Shown: positions 1 through 22,689, counted from the stretch's first letter. The stretch: 64,000 bases of DNA from Mycobacterium colombiense (GCF_001953985.1 NZ_MBEI01000051.1:62001-126000), one strand, 5' to 3'. Notes: generated by a model not told the origin, from the sequence alone. Numbers and translations: made by a program.

Positions 1-13628
<13,628 letters not shown>

Positions 13629-13685
13629 TACACGCCCCCCCACTAAAAGTTTGACCCCGAAACCCTTCTTACCGACATTTGTCTA

Positions 13686-13910
13686 TCAATCGGAAACCGG
13701 CGCGTTCAGCGTGTCGCGCAAACTTTTCGCCCGTATATCGGGCCAGGCTTCATCGATGTAGTGCAGGCATGTGGCGCGGTCGGCTTCTCCAAAAACTACT
13801 CTCCAACCGGCAGGAATAACAGTGAATGTTGGCCAAAGACTGTGTTGTTCTTCATTATTGACCAAGACGAAAAAACGGCCATTGTCGTCATCGAACGGAT
13901 TGAGCGGCAT
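13686..13910 (-). CDS. MbtH-like NRPS accessory protein
   Basis: A 74-residue protein with the MbtH family signature: NPFDDDNGRFFVLVNNEEQH near the N-terminus, SLWP at about residue 24, then PAGWRVVFGEADRATCL and a conserved DIRAKSL near the end. MbtH proteins bind adenylation domains of peptide synthetases and are needed for their folding or activity. It lies 57 nt upstream of the large synthetase in the same direction, so the two are very probably co-transcribed. The ATG start at 13910 has an AAAGGGG ribosome-binding site about 9 nt upstream. Confidence 0.93.
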   Translation of the reverse strand: MPLNPFDDDNGRFFVLVNNEEQHSLWPTFTVIPAGWRVVFGEADRATCLHYIDEAWPDIRAKSLRDTLNAPVSD

Positions 13911-15115
13911 ACGGATGGACCCCTTTACATCAACGAAAATTTACAACTCACGCTGCGCGCAACGCGAGCGTCCTTGCAGCGCAAGAGGATTGAGCCGTTA
14001 GGCCCGGCCAGCATGACGACCGGCCCACCCACCGGATATCAGCGCCGGCGGGCTCGGTCGTGAGGGTGTGGCGCCGCGACGCGATCGTCGCGGTACCCAT
14101 TTCGGCCCCGCGCCGACAGCCGTTGTTACCGAGCAGCGCAACCGGCGCGCGCTTGCACTACGACTATCGACGTCGCGATCCACGATCGCCGGATACCCAG
14201 CAGTCCTATCCCGAAACATCTGAATTCCGTTCTTAGATAACCCGATCCGCGCCAAATTCTACTCGTGCACAGTTGCGTGGCCGTGCAGCAAAAGACCGTG
14301 TTGTGCAGGTGTTGCATTTATCACTGCCCGGCACGCGCGTCTAACGCTTGCGCGGCCGGTCAGGCCCCTCGACGTTGGCCGTTTGCCCAAGTCGACAGGC
14401 AAAGCGCGCCCGGACGATCACCCAATCTTTGCTTCTGACTTTCGGTTTCACCCGGAGCGCACGGCGGTCGCCTGGCGGCGCCACCGAGCGCAGTCCCGCA
14501 AAGGCGTCACTAAATGGCCCCTAGCAGCGCATTCACGGATATGCTGTACAAGCCTAGCGTCGATCGCGCTGATGTCGAATCTCACACGCACACCATGCGA
14601 AAACGTATGGACGCTTGCTATACGAAGGCCCATGTTATGGCCTCAGTCCGCGCAGAACCTTTCCGCCAGTAGCTATCAACAGCTGGTGTGTCACGGCGAT
14701 GCGTTAGGGCCGGGCAGCCGCGCCCGTCGGGTTGCGTCGAGCGCGCGGTGCCGCTGGCTACGTTTGCCGCTCGCCTGCCGCCGGCACGCGGCCAGGCCGT
14801 CACGCAGGCACGTTGTGATTGATCTCACGCACCCATAACGGGCACGAAGTTCGCCAGCGCACGTGTATGGCGCGCGCCGGCTAACGCTGCTACCCCAAAA
14901 CCGTTGGCATAAGCCGCAGAATCAACGCCCGGCAGATCCGCGCCCTCACCTGCGCCGCTGCGCGTGCGTCGGCGCAGCCCGAATCCGTTGGACACGATCG
15001 AGTTTCGGCGCACACAGCTGATTCATAGCCCACTTTGCCGAACGGAATTTTTCAGGTTCTCGCGAGTGATTCGGCGGCGTTTAGACCCCACCACTCGCGG
15101 GTAGAGCCTCGAACC
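13911..15115. other. 1.2 kb intergenic region upstream of the mbtH-NRPS unit
   Basis: No convincing gene is seen. Open frames here have poor mycobacterial codon use and no recognisable motifs, and the stretch is less GC-rich than its neighbours. It must hold the promoter of the minus-strand mbtH-like/NRPS unit (an AT-rich TTGTAAATTTTC lies just upstream of 13910) and, near its right end, the promoter of the plus-strand Gap-like gene. Confidence 0.5.
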
Positions 15116-15916
15116 ATGTGGGGGTCAGTGCTGGGCTTGGGGATCTTGGCCGCGCTCAATCCTGTCCGTCTCGGGCTCGCGCTGCTGATGATTTCTCGGC
15201 CACGGCCCGGCCCGAGTCTGCTCGCGTACTGGCTCGGCGGGTTGACGGTGTGCATTCCCGAGTTGCTCATCCCACTGATGCTGCTGAACCTCACCCCGAT
15301 GTTCGGACATGTTGCGCACGGTTCGGCGGCCCCGTCCACGAGCTCGACCCTCGGCAAGATCCAAATCGGGCTCGGCGTGGTCGGCTTGTCGATCGCCGCC
15401 GTGATGGCGGTGCGTTTCCTTACCCGTCGACGGACGCCGACGCCGCAACCCGCGCCCGAGGACGAGCGCTCTCGGGAACTGTCGATGGTCTCGGGTGCAC
15501 CGATCGCGATGCCGCGGCTGCTGACCCGGGTCCCGGATGAGTCCACCGAGAACCCATCGCCATTCCGGCGTCTGCTCGGCCGCATTCACAACGCGTGGGA
15601 GAGCGGCTCCTCGTGGGTCGCGTGGGTAATCGGCATCATCTCGGTGCCGGTCGACGGCGTCCTGTTCATCGTCGCGATCATCGCGGCCTCGGGTGCATCC
15701 GTCACCGCGCAGGCCAGCGCTTCCGTCGCGTTCATCATCCTGATGTACGCCGTGGTCGAGGTCATCCTCGTCGGCTACGTGGTCACGCCGGCGAAAACTC
15801 AATCCCTCTTGCTCGTGCTGCACGACTGGGTGCGGACCTACCACCGGCAAATTTTGGTTGCCCTGTTCACGGTGGTCGGGGTGTCACAGCTGGCCCAGGG
15901 TCTGCACATCCTCTGA
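15116..15916 (+). CDS. Gap-like (peptidoglycolipid addressing) integral membrane protein
   Basis: A 266-residue multi-pass membrane protein. It starts MWGSVLGLGILAALNPVRLG, the N-terminal pattern of the mycobacterial Gap family. About six hydrophobic segments are split by a polar central loop (roughly residues 110-175, rich in R, T, P and E). Gap was described as needed to move glycopeptidolipids to the surface in M. smegmatis. Here the gene lies beyond the promoter region of a lipopeptide synthetase, so a role in exporting that lipopeptide is plausible but inferred. An in-frame start at 15035 would add a non-membrane-like extension, so ATG 15116 is preferred. Confidence 0.8.
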   Translation: MWGSVLGLGILAALNPVRLGLALLMISRPRPGPSLLAYWLGGLTVCIPELLIPLMLLNLTPMFGHVAHGSAAPSTSSTLGKIQIGLGVVGLSIAAVMAVRFLTRRRTPTPQPAPEDERSRELSMVSGAPIAMPRLLTRVPDESTENPSPFRRLLGRIHNAWESGSSWVAWVIGIISVPVDGVLFIVAIIAASGASVTAQASASVAFIILMYAVVEVILVGYVVTPAKTQSLLLVLHDWVRTYHRQILVALFTVVGVSQLAQGLHIL

Positions 15917-15926
15917 AGCGGGGGCC

Positions 15927-16673
15927 TCAGCCCGAGCGCGGCGGGCGCTCCGCCTGGACCAGGTTGCGGGCGATCTCCTCGACCCGGGTGTTGGTCTCCT
16001 GCGAGAGCCTGGTCAGCAGGCCGAACGCTCGATCGGCGTCGACGTTGAATCGCTCCATCAGCATCCCCTTGGCCTGGCCGATCATGTCTCGGGTCGCGAT
16101 GGCGCGCATCAGTTGCCTGTTCTCCGTGGCCAGCGCCTGCTGGCGCCGGCGGTATTGGGTGGATTCCACGGCGCTGACGGCGTCGAGGGTGTGCAGCAGG
16201 TCCGCCGGATCCCAGGCGACACCGTGATCGACGTCGCGCGCCACCTCGTCGAGAAGTTGCCTGCTTTGCGAGACTTCCTTGACCGTGTGCACCACGCCCA
16301 CCAGCTCGCCGTGATCGAGCAACGGGGAGTTGGTGGGGCTCCACACCTTCGGCAGGAATTCGTCGGGGGCGGCGGGATCGGGAATGTCATACCGCTGCAT
16401 CCGCATCATGTGGGGATTGCCGCTGCGCATCGCGGTCTCCAGCGACGAGGCGAGCTTCGCCGTGCCGTCGGCGTGCGGATCCTTCGGGTTGTCCGGAAAG
16501 GCGTCGAAGAGGTATTGCCCGGGAAGTTCGCCATGCTCGCGAAGCGTGACGCGCTCGTAGTCTTTGCTTGCCGCGCGTATCCGCAAATCGCGATCGAGAA
16601 GCAGGCAACACACGCCCGATGCCCCTTGGACCATTTCTCGGGCGATCACTTCGAACCGATCGTGGCTGCGCAC
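15927..16673 (-). CDS. PAS-ANTAR domain regulator
   Basis: A 248-residue soluble protein. Residues ~10-140 have PAS/GAF-like sensor character (GVCCLLLDRDLRIRAAS, then PDNPKDPHADG). The C-terminus, from about residue 185, is an ANTAR RNA-binding domain (RDMIGQAKGMLMERF, DRAFGLLTRLSQ). ANTAR proteins act by antitermination on short tandem hairpins in target leaders. It is transcribed divergently from gabD2 and converges on the Gap-like gene, with 10 nt between their ends. The target RNA cannot be told from this sequence. Confidence 0.85.
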   Translation of the reverse strand: MRSHDRFEVIAREMVQGASGVCCLLLDRDLRIRAASKDYERVTLREHGELPGQYLFDAFPDNPKDPHADGTAKLASSLETAMRSGNPHMMRMQRYDIPDPAAPDEFLPKVWSPTNSPLLDHGELVGVVHTVKEVSQSRQLLDEVARDVDHGVAWDPADLLHTLDAVSAVESTQYRRRQQALATENRQLMRAIATRDMIGQAKGMLMERFNVDADRAFGLLTRLSQETNTRVEEIARNLVQAERPPRSG

Positions 16674-16829
16674 AGTGGGAATCGCTTACCCGTTTGTCGA
16701 AACGTCTAACCCGCGCAGGTTGCGCTGCAGCGTGATTCGTCGGCTAGGCGGAGCGTCTCCAGAGCTCCCGGCGCATGAATCTTCCGTCCCATAGGCTGGT
16801 GTTTTGGACACCGCTCGAGAGGTAATGAC

Positions 16830-18386
16830 ATGCCCGCACCGTCAGCCGAGGTCTTCGACCGTTTGCGTCAGCTCGCCGCCATCAAAGACCTCACCGCGCG
16901 CGAGACGAAGACGATCGACGAGGTCTTCACGGGCAGGCCGCTGACCTCGATCCCGGTGGGCACGGCCGAAGACGTCGAAGCCGCGTTCGCCGAAGCGCGC
17001 GCGGCCCAGGCCGCCTGGGCGAACCGCCCGGTCACCGAGCGCGTCGCAGTCATCGCCCGTTATCGCGACCTCGTCGTGAAGAACCGCGAGTTCCTGATGG
17101 ATCTCCTGCAGGCCGAGGCCGGTAAGGCCCGCTGGGCGGCGCAGGAGGAGATCATCGACCTGATGGCGAACGCGAACTACTACGCCAGCGTCGCCGCGGA
17201 CCTGCTCAAACCCCACACGGTGCCCGCGCTGCTTCCCGGGATCGGCAAGACCACGGTCGCTTACCAGCCCAAGGGCGTCGTCGGGGTGATTTCGCCGTGG
17301 AACTACCCCATGACGCTGACCGTGTCGGACTCGGTGCCGGCGCTGCTCGCGGGTAACGCGGTGGTGCTCAAGCCGGACAGCCAGACCCCGTACTGCGCGC
17401 TCGCGTGCGCCGAGCTGCTCTATGAGGCCGGCCTGCCGCGGGCGCTCTATGCGATCGTGCCCGGGCCGGGCTCGGTGGTCGGCACCGCGATCATCGACAA
17501 CTGCGACTACTTGATGTTCACCGGTTCGACCGCCACCGGCAGGCAGCTCGCCGAACACGCGGGCCGTCGGCTGATCGGTTTCTCGGCCGAACTCGGGGGC
17601 AAGAACGCGATGATCGTCACGCGGGGGGCCAACCTGGACAAGGCCGCCAAGGCCGCCACCCGTGCGTGTTTCTCGAACGCGGGCCAGCTGTGCATCTCCA
17701 TCGAGCGAATTTACGTGGAGAAGGACATCGCCGACGATTTCGTCGGCAAGTTCGGTGCCGCGGTGCGAAACATGAAGCTGGGCACCGCATATGACTTCTC
17801 GGTCGACATGGGCAGCCTGATCTCCGCCGGTCAGCTCGACACGGTGACGGACCACGTCGACGATGCGAAAGCCAAGGGCGCCAAGGTGATTGCGGGCGGC
17901 AAGCCCCGCCCCGACGTCGGACCGCTGTTCTACGAGCCGACGGTGCTGACCGACGTCACGCAGGAGATGGAGTGCGCGGCCAACGAGACGTTCGGGCCGG
18001 TCGTCTCGATCTATCCCGTCGCCGACGTGGATGAGGCCGTCGAGAAGGCCAACGACACCGAGTACGGGCTCAACGCCAGCGTGTGGGCCGGCTCATCGGC
18101 CGACGGCGAGCGGGTCGCCGCGCGGTTGCGGTCGGGGACGGTGAACGTCAACGAGGGTTACGCATTCGCGTGGGGCAGCCTCAGCGCGCCGATGGGCGGG
18201 ATGGGCCAGTCCGGCGTCGGCCGCCGGCACGGCCCCGAGGGCCTGCTGAAGTACACCGAATCGCAGACGATCGCGACCGCGCGGATGTTCAATCTCGATC
18301 CGCCCCTTGGCATTCCGGGAAAACTGTGGCAGAAGTCGCTGTTGCCCATCGTGCGAACGGTATCGAAGCTTCCCGGCCGAAAGTGA
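16830..18386 (+). CDS. gabD2: Succinate-semialdehyde dehydrogenase, NADP-type (GabD2)
   Basis: A 518-residue aldehyde dehydrogenase, the same length as M. tuberculosis Rv1731 and close to it along the whole chain as I remember it. It oxidises succinic semialdehyde to succinate. Visible motifs are GVISPWNYPMTL (cofactor region), FTGSTATGR (nucleotide binding), ELGGKNAMI with the general-base Glu, and NAGQLCIS with the catalytic Cys. C-terminal GGMGQSGVGRRHG is also typical. The ATG at 16830 follows GAGAGGTAATGAC and gives the family N-terminus MPAPSAEVFDRL. Confidence 0.95.
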   Translation: MPAPSAEVFDRLRQLAAIKDLTARETKTIDEVFTGRPLTSIPVGTAEDVEAAFAEARAAQAAWANRPVTERVAVIARYRDLVVKNREFLMDLLQAEAGKARWAAQEEIIDLMANANYYASVAADLLKPHTVPALLPGIGKTTVAYQPKGVVGVISPWNYPMTLTVSDSVPALLAGNAVVLKPDSQTPYCALACAELLYEAGLPRALYAIVPGPGSVVGTAIIDNCDYLMFTGSTATGRQLAEHAGRRLIGFSAELGGKNAMIVTRGANLDKAAKAATRACFSNAGQLCISIERIYVEKDIADDFVGKFGAAVRNMKLGTAYDFSVDMGSLISAGQLDTVTDHVDDAKAKGAKVIAGGKPRPDVGPLFYEPTVLTDVTQEMECAANETFGPVVSIYPVADVDEAVEKANDTEYGLNASVWAGSSADGERVAARLRSGTVNVNEGYAFAWGSLSAPMGGMGQSGVGRRHGPEGLLKYTESQTIATARMFNLDPPLGIPGKLWQKSLLPIVRTVSKLPGRK

Positions 18387-18461
18387 GATTCGCCGGCGGC
18401 CCAGCGTAAATCCGCGTTACGCTCTCGATGTCAGCGGCACATCGCACGTCAGGAGTCCGCT

Positions 18462-19040
18462 ATGAAGGCCGACGCGAAGCAATATGAGGAAGACGCTCGG
18501 CGGCTACGCGGGTACGCCACATTCGGCAACTTCTCGGATGCTCAACTACAGCGTCTCGCCCGAGTGGCCCATCGCACCGCGACAACGGCGGCATTGCCGC
18601 TGATTCATGAGCAGACTCCGTCGGACTCCTGCTTCATCCTGCTCAGCGGGGAGGTGGGAGTGTACGTCGGCCGGGACCAGGTCGCCGCGCTGGGTCCGGG
18701 CGAGGTGATCGGCGAATCGGCGCTGCATCGTGGCAGGCTGCGTTCCGCGACCGTGACGACGATGGGGCCGGCCGAGTTATTGCGGATAGAACGCGACGAT
18801 CTCGACACGTTGCTCGACGAGATACCGGCACTCCGCGAAATAGTCGACGCCTCCGTCGCGCGACACGTGCCGGTAGACCTGCCGCCGAAGCCAAAACCGC
18901 CGTTCTCCCGGTTGGGCGCCTCCGTCCGCACCGACCTGGTCGAGCGGTTCGAGCAGGCCGCCGACAGCGCCGGTGTGGACCTCGCGACCGCGCTCGAAGA
19001 TGCGCTTACCCGTTGGATCGAACGGGACGGCAAAGCGTAG
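18462..19040 (+). CDS. Cyclic-nucleotide-binding domain protein
   Basis: A 192-residue protein with one cNMP-binding beta-barrel at about residues 20-130. FGNFSDAQLQRLARV leads into it; LLSGEVGVYVG, ALGPGEVIGESAL (phosphate-binding cassette) and RSATVTT follow. A short helical C-terminal tail (ATALEDALTRWIE) looks like a ribbon-helix-helix-type helix rather than a Crp winged helix. Its output is therefore unclear: it may be a cAMP sensor acting through a partner. The ATG at 18462 has a CAGGAG site 8 nt upstream. It stands 75 nt after gabD2 in the same direction. Confidence 0.8.
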   Translation: MKADAKQYEEDARRLRGYATFGNFSDAQLQRLARVAHRTATTAALPLIHEQTPSDSCFILLSGEVGVYVGRDQVAALGPGEVIGESALHRGRLRSATVTTMGPAELLRIERDDLDTLLDEIPALREIVDASVARHVPVDLPPKPKPPFSRLGASVRTDLVERFEQAADSAGVDLATALEDALTRWIERDGKA

Positions 19041-19115
19041 CCGCTGCTTTCATTGACCCCCATCTACTACCGGGCGTAGTATTCGGGCAACTCGCCACGC
19101 ACAAGGGGGTGCAAT

Positions 19116-19550
19116 GTGAGGTGGAGCTTCGCCCAGGTCGGGCTGGTGATCATCTGCGTTTTTCATGTCATTCAGGCCGTGATCGGGTTCATCCTCAATC
19201 CCAGCTTCGCGACCGGGCCCGATGCGCCGACCGTGCAGCTGCTAGGCATGGACTACAACGGCTGGCACGCCGTCGCCGGTCTGGCGCTGTTCGCTCCGGG
19301 GCTCGTGTGCGCGCTGCGGAAGTCGCTGGCCGTGCTATATCTACTGCTCGCCGCGATAGCCGGTGCACTGCCGGGCATTTGGGCCTTCTTCTCGCATCAG
19401 GTCGCGTTCGTGTTCAACTTTCCCAACAACACGGTCGACGCGGTGGTGCACTTGGTAACCGCCGCGATCATGGTTGCGGTCGCCGCCGTCCAAATCCGGA
19501 TGGATGGCGGGCTTCGAAACTCGCTCGCTGATCTCCGGAAAGCGCCGTAG
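19116..19550 (+). CDS. DUF4383-type four-helix membrane protein
   Basis: A 144-residue protein with four hydrophobic segments, beginning VGLVIICVFHVIQAVIGFI and later including ALFAPGLVCALRKSLAVLYL. A conserved HVIQAVIGF...NGWHAVAGL pattern and the NNTVDAVVHLVTA near the C-terminus suggest the DUF4383 family of small actinobacterial membrane proteins, whose function is unknown. The GTG start at 19116 is preceded by AAGGGGGTG. Confidence 0.75.
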   Translation: MRWSFAQVGLVIICVFHVIQAVIGFILNPSFATGPDAPTVQLLGMDYNGWHAVAGLALFAPGLVCALRKSLAVLYLLLAAIAGALPGIWAFFSHQVAFVFNFPNNTVDAVVHLVTAAIMVAVAAVQIRMDGGLRNSLADLRKAP

Positions 19551-19577
19551 CGCAACGTATTTGGGGCCGTTTAGCCG

Positions 19578-19697
19578 CTATTCGATGGCGCCAAGGCGCT
19601 CGCCGACCCGGGCCAGCGCCTCGTCGAAGATCTCCAGCTTTTCGCCGCGCTTCTCGTTGGCCGGCTGGGCGGAGCCGCGGGCGCCTTCGGAGGCCAC
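19578..19697 (-). CDS. Possible 39-residue small protein
   Basis: A short minus-strand frame starting at GTG 19697 and ending at TAG 19578. Its second half (EKLEIFDEALARVGERLGAI) looks like a regular amphipathic helix with normal codon use. There is no clear ribosome-binding site, and an in-frame stop lies just upstream. It could be a genuine micro-protein or the tail of a decayed gene. The rest of 19551-19900 shows nothing else. Confidence 0.28.
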   Translation of the reverse strand: MASEGARGSAQPANEKRGEKLEIFDEALARVGERLGAIE

Positions 19698-19900
19698 CCG
19701 GGCCGCGCCTTGCGCGCCGACGCGTCGAACGCCGAACCGTCACGCCGGGGCCATCTCGAATTCACATCTCCTGGCGCGTCGCCGTCAGACATGCTCGCAG
19801 CCTAGGCTTGGCGGAGCGGCTTCCGCGGTCCCGCTTCTATCCTCGAGGTCTTCGGATCGGTGGCTGCGGGTAGTCGTTCAGTCGATGAAGGGAGGTTGCG

Positions 19901-20035
19901 ATGGGCAAGCATTCGGAGAGGGACGACGAAGAGCCCAAGGGCGGCCGCCCCGGCCCGGTGGATCACGGGCGCGAAGGCGGGATGGCGACCCGCGAGAACG
20001 CGCCGGAACTCACCGCGCCGGACCGCGAGGACTGA
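19901..20035 (+). CDS. Small acidic hydrophilic protein (44 residues)
   Basis: A short gene with a strong GGGAGG ribosome-binding site 5 nt upstream of ATG 19901. The product starts MGKHSERDDEEPKGGRPG, is highly charged and rich in Gly, Pro and Glu, and ends ELTAPDRED. It is probably intrinsically disordered. No function is recognised. The good ribosome-binding site and high-GC third positions make it a likely real gene. Confidence 0.6.
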   Translation: MGKHSERDDEEPKGGRPGPVDHGREGGMATRENAPELTAPDRED

Positions 20036-20102
20036 ATGGTGCGACTCGACCGGCCGCCGGGGTGGGTAGCCCGGATCTTTCTGGCACGACCAAAATGGAT
20101 AG

Positions 20103-20774
20103 ATGCCGTCTGAACAGGCGCCGCCCCCGCCGAAATCGGCGCCGGGCTGGTACCCCGACCCCGCCGTAGGCCACGGGCTGCAGCGGTACTTCGACGGCAC
20201 CAGCTGGACCAGCGAGTGGGCGTTCTCCGCAGAGCCGCCGAAGAAGGGTCTCTCCGGAAAGGCGGTCCTGGCGCTGGCGGCGCTGTGCGTCCTTGTCCTG
20301 CTGATCCTCGTGGGCAAAAGCTGGATCTTCGACCCGCAGAAGGCCGGCCACTCGACCCCATCGAGCGGTTCGGTCGCGGCGGGACCGACGGAGGCAACGC
20401 CGTCGACACCGGCCGGCCCCAAGAAGCCGGACGGCGTCACCTTCACCACCGCTCCAAGCCCGAGCGGCGACGTGGTCAACGCCCGATTCGCCATCCGCGA
20501 CAACTACACCGAGCAGCTGATCAAAGACGGCGCCCGGCTGGACACCATCGACATCCTCAAATACGCGCGAGCGACCTATCCGGACGCGTCCGCGGTCAAT
20601 GTGCAGGGCACCTTCCCGATGACCGACCCGTACGGCAACACCTCGACCCAGGTGGCCATCGACCTCACGTACTCGCGGGCGACTTTGGACAAAATCAACT
20701 TCGATGGCATCAGCAAAGCCAGCATCTGGGAGATTCGCGACTCCGGCAATGTTCTTCCGGCCTTTCAGCCGTAG
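20103..20774 (+). CDS. DUF2510 membrane-anchored protein
   Basis: A 223-residue protein. Residues ~13-45 form a DUF2510 module (APGWYPDPAVGHGLQRYFDG, then TSWT). This is followed by one membrane segment at about residues 52-72 (AVLALAALCVLVLLILVG), a Ser/Thr/Pro-rich linker and a C-terminal domain (~115-223) that should be outside the membrane. DUF2510 modules are common at the N-terminus of actinobacterial membrane proteins and have no firm function. The start ATG at 20103 lacks a strong ribosome-binding site. Confidence 0.75.
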   Translation: MPSEQAPPPPKSAPGWYPDPAVGHGLQRYFDGTSWTSEWAFSAEPPKKGLSGKAVLALAALCVLVLLILVGKSWIFDPQKAGHSTPSSGSVAAGPTEATPSTPAGPKKPDGVTFTTAPSPSGDVVNARFAIRDNYTEQLIKDGARLDTIDILKYARATYPDASAVNVQGTFPMTDPYGNTSTQVAIDLTYSRATLDKINFDGISKASIWEIRDSGNVLPAFQP

Positions 20775-20783
20775 GCCGGTCCA

Positions 20784-21119
20784 CTACTTCGGCGGGGTGC
20801 GGGTGTCCTCGTAGCGGACGGACGCCGCCATAGCCACGGTGAGCAGGATCAGCACTGGCACGGCCACCAGTGGGTAGGCGGCGACTGCGGCCATGGCGAT
20901 GAGCGAGCCCGGCACCAGCAGCGCCAACGCGGCCGACGGATGCTTCTCGATCAAGGTGACGATCCTCGCGAGCGCCGCGAATGCCAGCGCGGCCTGCTGA
21001 TACCGATCCGGCCAAACTCGGTCGGCTGAGCAGCGGGTGTCTAAGCCGCAACCCGTGCAGTTGCGCCAATAGGAGTAACGGGTTTTGAGGCCGCAGCCCA
21101 TGCAGGTGTGCGTGGTCAT
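20784..21119 (-). CDS. Small zinc-ribbon-like membrane protein
   Basis: About 111 residues. The N-terminus has two CxxC-type pairs (CMGCGLKT and CTGCGLDT, with a further Cys nearby) resembling a zinc ribbon. Two hydrophobic segments near the C-terminus (LALLVPGSLIAMAAVAAYPL, VPVLILLTVAMAA) should span the membrane. The ATG at 21119 places the zinc-ribbon motif at the N-terminus; an in-frame start at 21263 would add an unlikely extension. It converges on the DUF2510 gene. Function unknown. Confidence 0.55.
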   Translation of the reverse strand: MTTHTCMGCGLKTRYSYWRNCTGCGLDTRCSADRVWPDRYQQAALAFAALARIVTLIEKHPSAALALLVPGSLIAMAAVAAYPLVAVPVLILLTVAMAASVRYEDTRTPPK

Positions 21120-21263
21120 CGGAGGCCATGCTCTCATCGCGTCGGACGGCGCGATCGCCCTCCCCGCTGCTGGGAATTTTGTGCTGTTCGTGGAGTCGCC
21201 TGCCTTAGTGTCGTGGCCTTGACTGACGGCGATGGTCCGCCGTTGCCGGCTTAGGGTGGACAA

Positions 21264-21771
21264 AAAGCGTTACGCCTGTATGGCGTGTGGCGCGCGCACG
21301 GCGCTTATTGGTTGCGGCCGTTCAGTGGCTCGAAGGCGCTCATCCAATAGCGCATCCGCTGCGTCTAAGGACGGCAGCGGCTCACCCCGCTCCCGAGCCG
21401 CTCGACCGAAGGGTCGCCAGCAATCTCAGCTCGGTATCAATCGTCTCGAGGTCGCGTATGCGGGCCGGCGCGGCCTTGGATCCGCCGACAGAAACATCTT
21501 TTCGCCTCATCGCATTGGATTACCCCGCCATTGTGCTGTTAAGCACGGGCCGCCCGCGAGGAGAGCCGGGAAGTCTTGTCGACGCCCACAGTCGCGTCGT
21601 TACTCGCGTCAGGGGATCTCAATACTCAACGTCAATATTCCGGCGGATCTCCGCCACCTCATTAAACGATAGAAGTCAATGAAGCTCGCCAAAACTCACT
21701 TGAGTTTCATGTAAGGCGCGACACTGTGCCGGAGTAACGGCAGCCAGTCGCTACCGACGAAGGGGTGAATA
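21264..21771. other. Intergenic, no supported feature
   Basis: About 500 nt between the zinc-ribbon protein and the secreted-protein gene. Open frames are short, Arg-rich and without motifs. An AAGGGG sequence just before 21772 could serve an upstream start of the next gene. I see no RNA gene or terminator I could defend. Confidence 0.4.
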
Positions 21772-22011
21772 ATGCACGTCAAATCCCCAGGGCCCTCGGT
21801 GCTTAATCCCGGTGCGGCACAGTCATCTCCGGCGAAGCCACCGGCTTACCCCGAGTGCATGGTGTACAACGTCAACACGCCGCAATTCACGGACTGCGAC
21901 TACGTGTCCGCTTATCGCACATATCAACACCCCTGCAATGCAACTATGCACAGCGATGGCTCCATTGCAACTGGTCCGGCGTTTGCGTGCCGAAAGAGGA
22001 GTGATGCGCTG

Positions 22012-22356
22012 GTGAAGAATGCACTTGTGATACCTGTCGTGTTGGCGGCGGGTATAGCCTGCGCCCCATTGGCGGAGGCGGACAGCGGTGATCAAGCCTC
22101 GGCCGAGCAGGCAGTGACGGCCATCTACAACCAAGTGCAGGCTCGCTGCACACCGCGTACTCCGCCAGCCCTTCAGTCGATCAGTTGGGACAACTTCTAC
22201 CCGGCCGTCGGCGGCGAAGGTCATATCCATGACGCCAACCCGGCTCTGGGTGGACCGTTCAAGGCGTCCTACTGGAACCCCAGGGTCGGACCCGCCAAGG
22301 ACGGAGCGGCGGGCCGGGCCTACGGCCAGTGGAGCGTGGACCTCGAGTTCTGCTGA
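22012..22356 (+). CDS. Secreted mycobacterial protein of unknown function
   Basis: About 114 residues with an N-terminal signal sequence (KNALVIPVVLAAGIACAPLA, cleavage expected after AEA). The mature part contains QARCTPRTPPALQSISWDNF, GGEGHIHDANPALGGPF and a C-terminal WSVDLEFC. The two cysteines may form a disulphide. I place the start at GTG 22012, where GAGGAG lies 11 nt upstream and the signal peptide begins. The same frame stays open upstream to an ATG at 21772 that has a good AAGGGG site, so a longer N-terminus is possible. It is the last chromosomal gene before the island. Confidence 0.65.
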   Translation: MKNALVIPVVLAAGIACAPLAEADSGDQASAEQAVTAIYNQVQARCTPRTPPALQSISWDNFYPAVGGEGHIHDANPALGGPFKASYWNPRVGPAKDGAAGRAYGQWSVDLEFC

Positions 22357-22506
22357 CCCGCCCGCTGCCTGATCACCGGTCGACTCAATGGACCAAAGGG
22401 CGAAAAGCAAAGGGAGACAACTGATGCAACCTAATCAGCGATTCAAACAAGGTGCTTGGCGCGCATCCGTCGATGACGGAGGTGCTGTGGGGTGCTCTTT
22501 CTCTGT

Positions 22507-22553
22507 GTCGGGCTGACAGGATTTGAACCTGCGACCACTTGACCCCCAGTCAA
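22507..22553. repeat. Attachment site copy (3' half of tRNA-Pro), island left end
   Basis: Identical over 47 nt to 53810-53856. It corresponds to tRNA-Pro from the anticodon stem (tRNA nucleotide 29) through the discriminator base plus one flanking base. The sequence diverges immediately on both sides, so this is a truncated tRNA copy and not a second gene. Confidence 0.93.
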
Positions 22554-22562
22554 ATTGACCAG

Positions 22563-22648
22563 GTTCGCCGAAGTTCGCCGACAGTCGGAACGCGCAGCTA
22601 GACAGCCATTTTGGGGCATTCAGCGAAGATCGGCGAAAGTGGGCGAAA
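22563..22648. repeat. Two pairs of short repeats in opposite orientation next to the left att site
   Basis: GTTCGCCGA occurs at 22563 and 22573 (10-bp spacing). The complementary orientation, TCGGCGAA at 22630 and TGGGCGAAA at 22640, again has 10-bp spacing. Helically phased sites beside the core are typical of recombination accessory protein (Xis-type) or integrase binding. Role inferred. Confidence 0.45.
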
Positions 22649-22653
22649 ATGGG

Positions 22654-22682
22654 GCTGGTTTGGGTCACCGTTTGGGTCAAAC
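22654..22682. repeat. Tandem GTTTGGGTCA sites, probable integrase arm-type sites (left)
   Basis: GTTTGGGTCA appears at 22658-22667 and again at 22670-22679, 12 bp apart, between the att copy and the integrase stop codon. A 14-nt version (GCTGGTTTGGGTCA) and a 13-nt version (GTTTGGGTCAAAC) are both shared with the right end at 53733-53749. That is the pattern expected for arm-type sites of a tyrosine integrase. Confidence 0.6.
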
Positions 22683-22689
22683 CAGCAAA

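Noticed and set aside
14383..14838. 151-codon frame in the region upstream of the mbtH-like gene
   Set aside because: No ribosome-binding site, poor codon use, many Cys/Arg clusters and no recognisable motif.
22508..22553. Second tRNA-Pro gene
   Set aside because: Only the 3' half is present; the D arm and 5' acceptor strand are missing, so it is an attachment-site copy.
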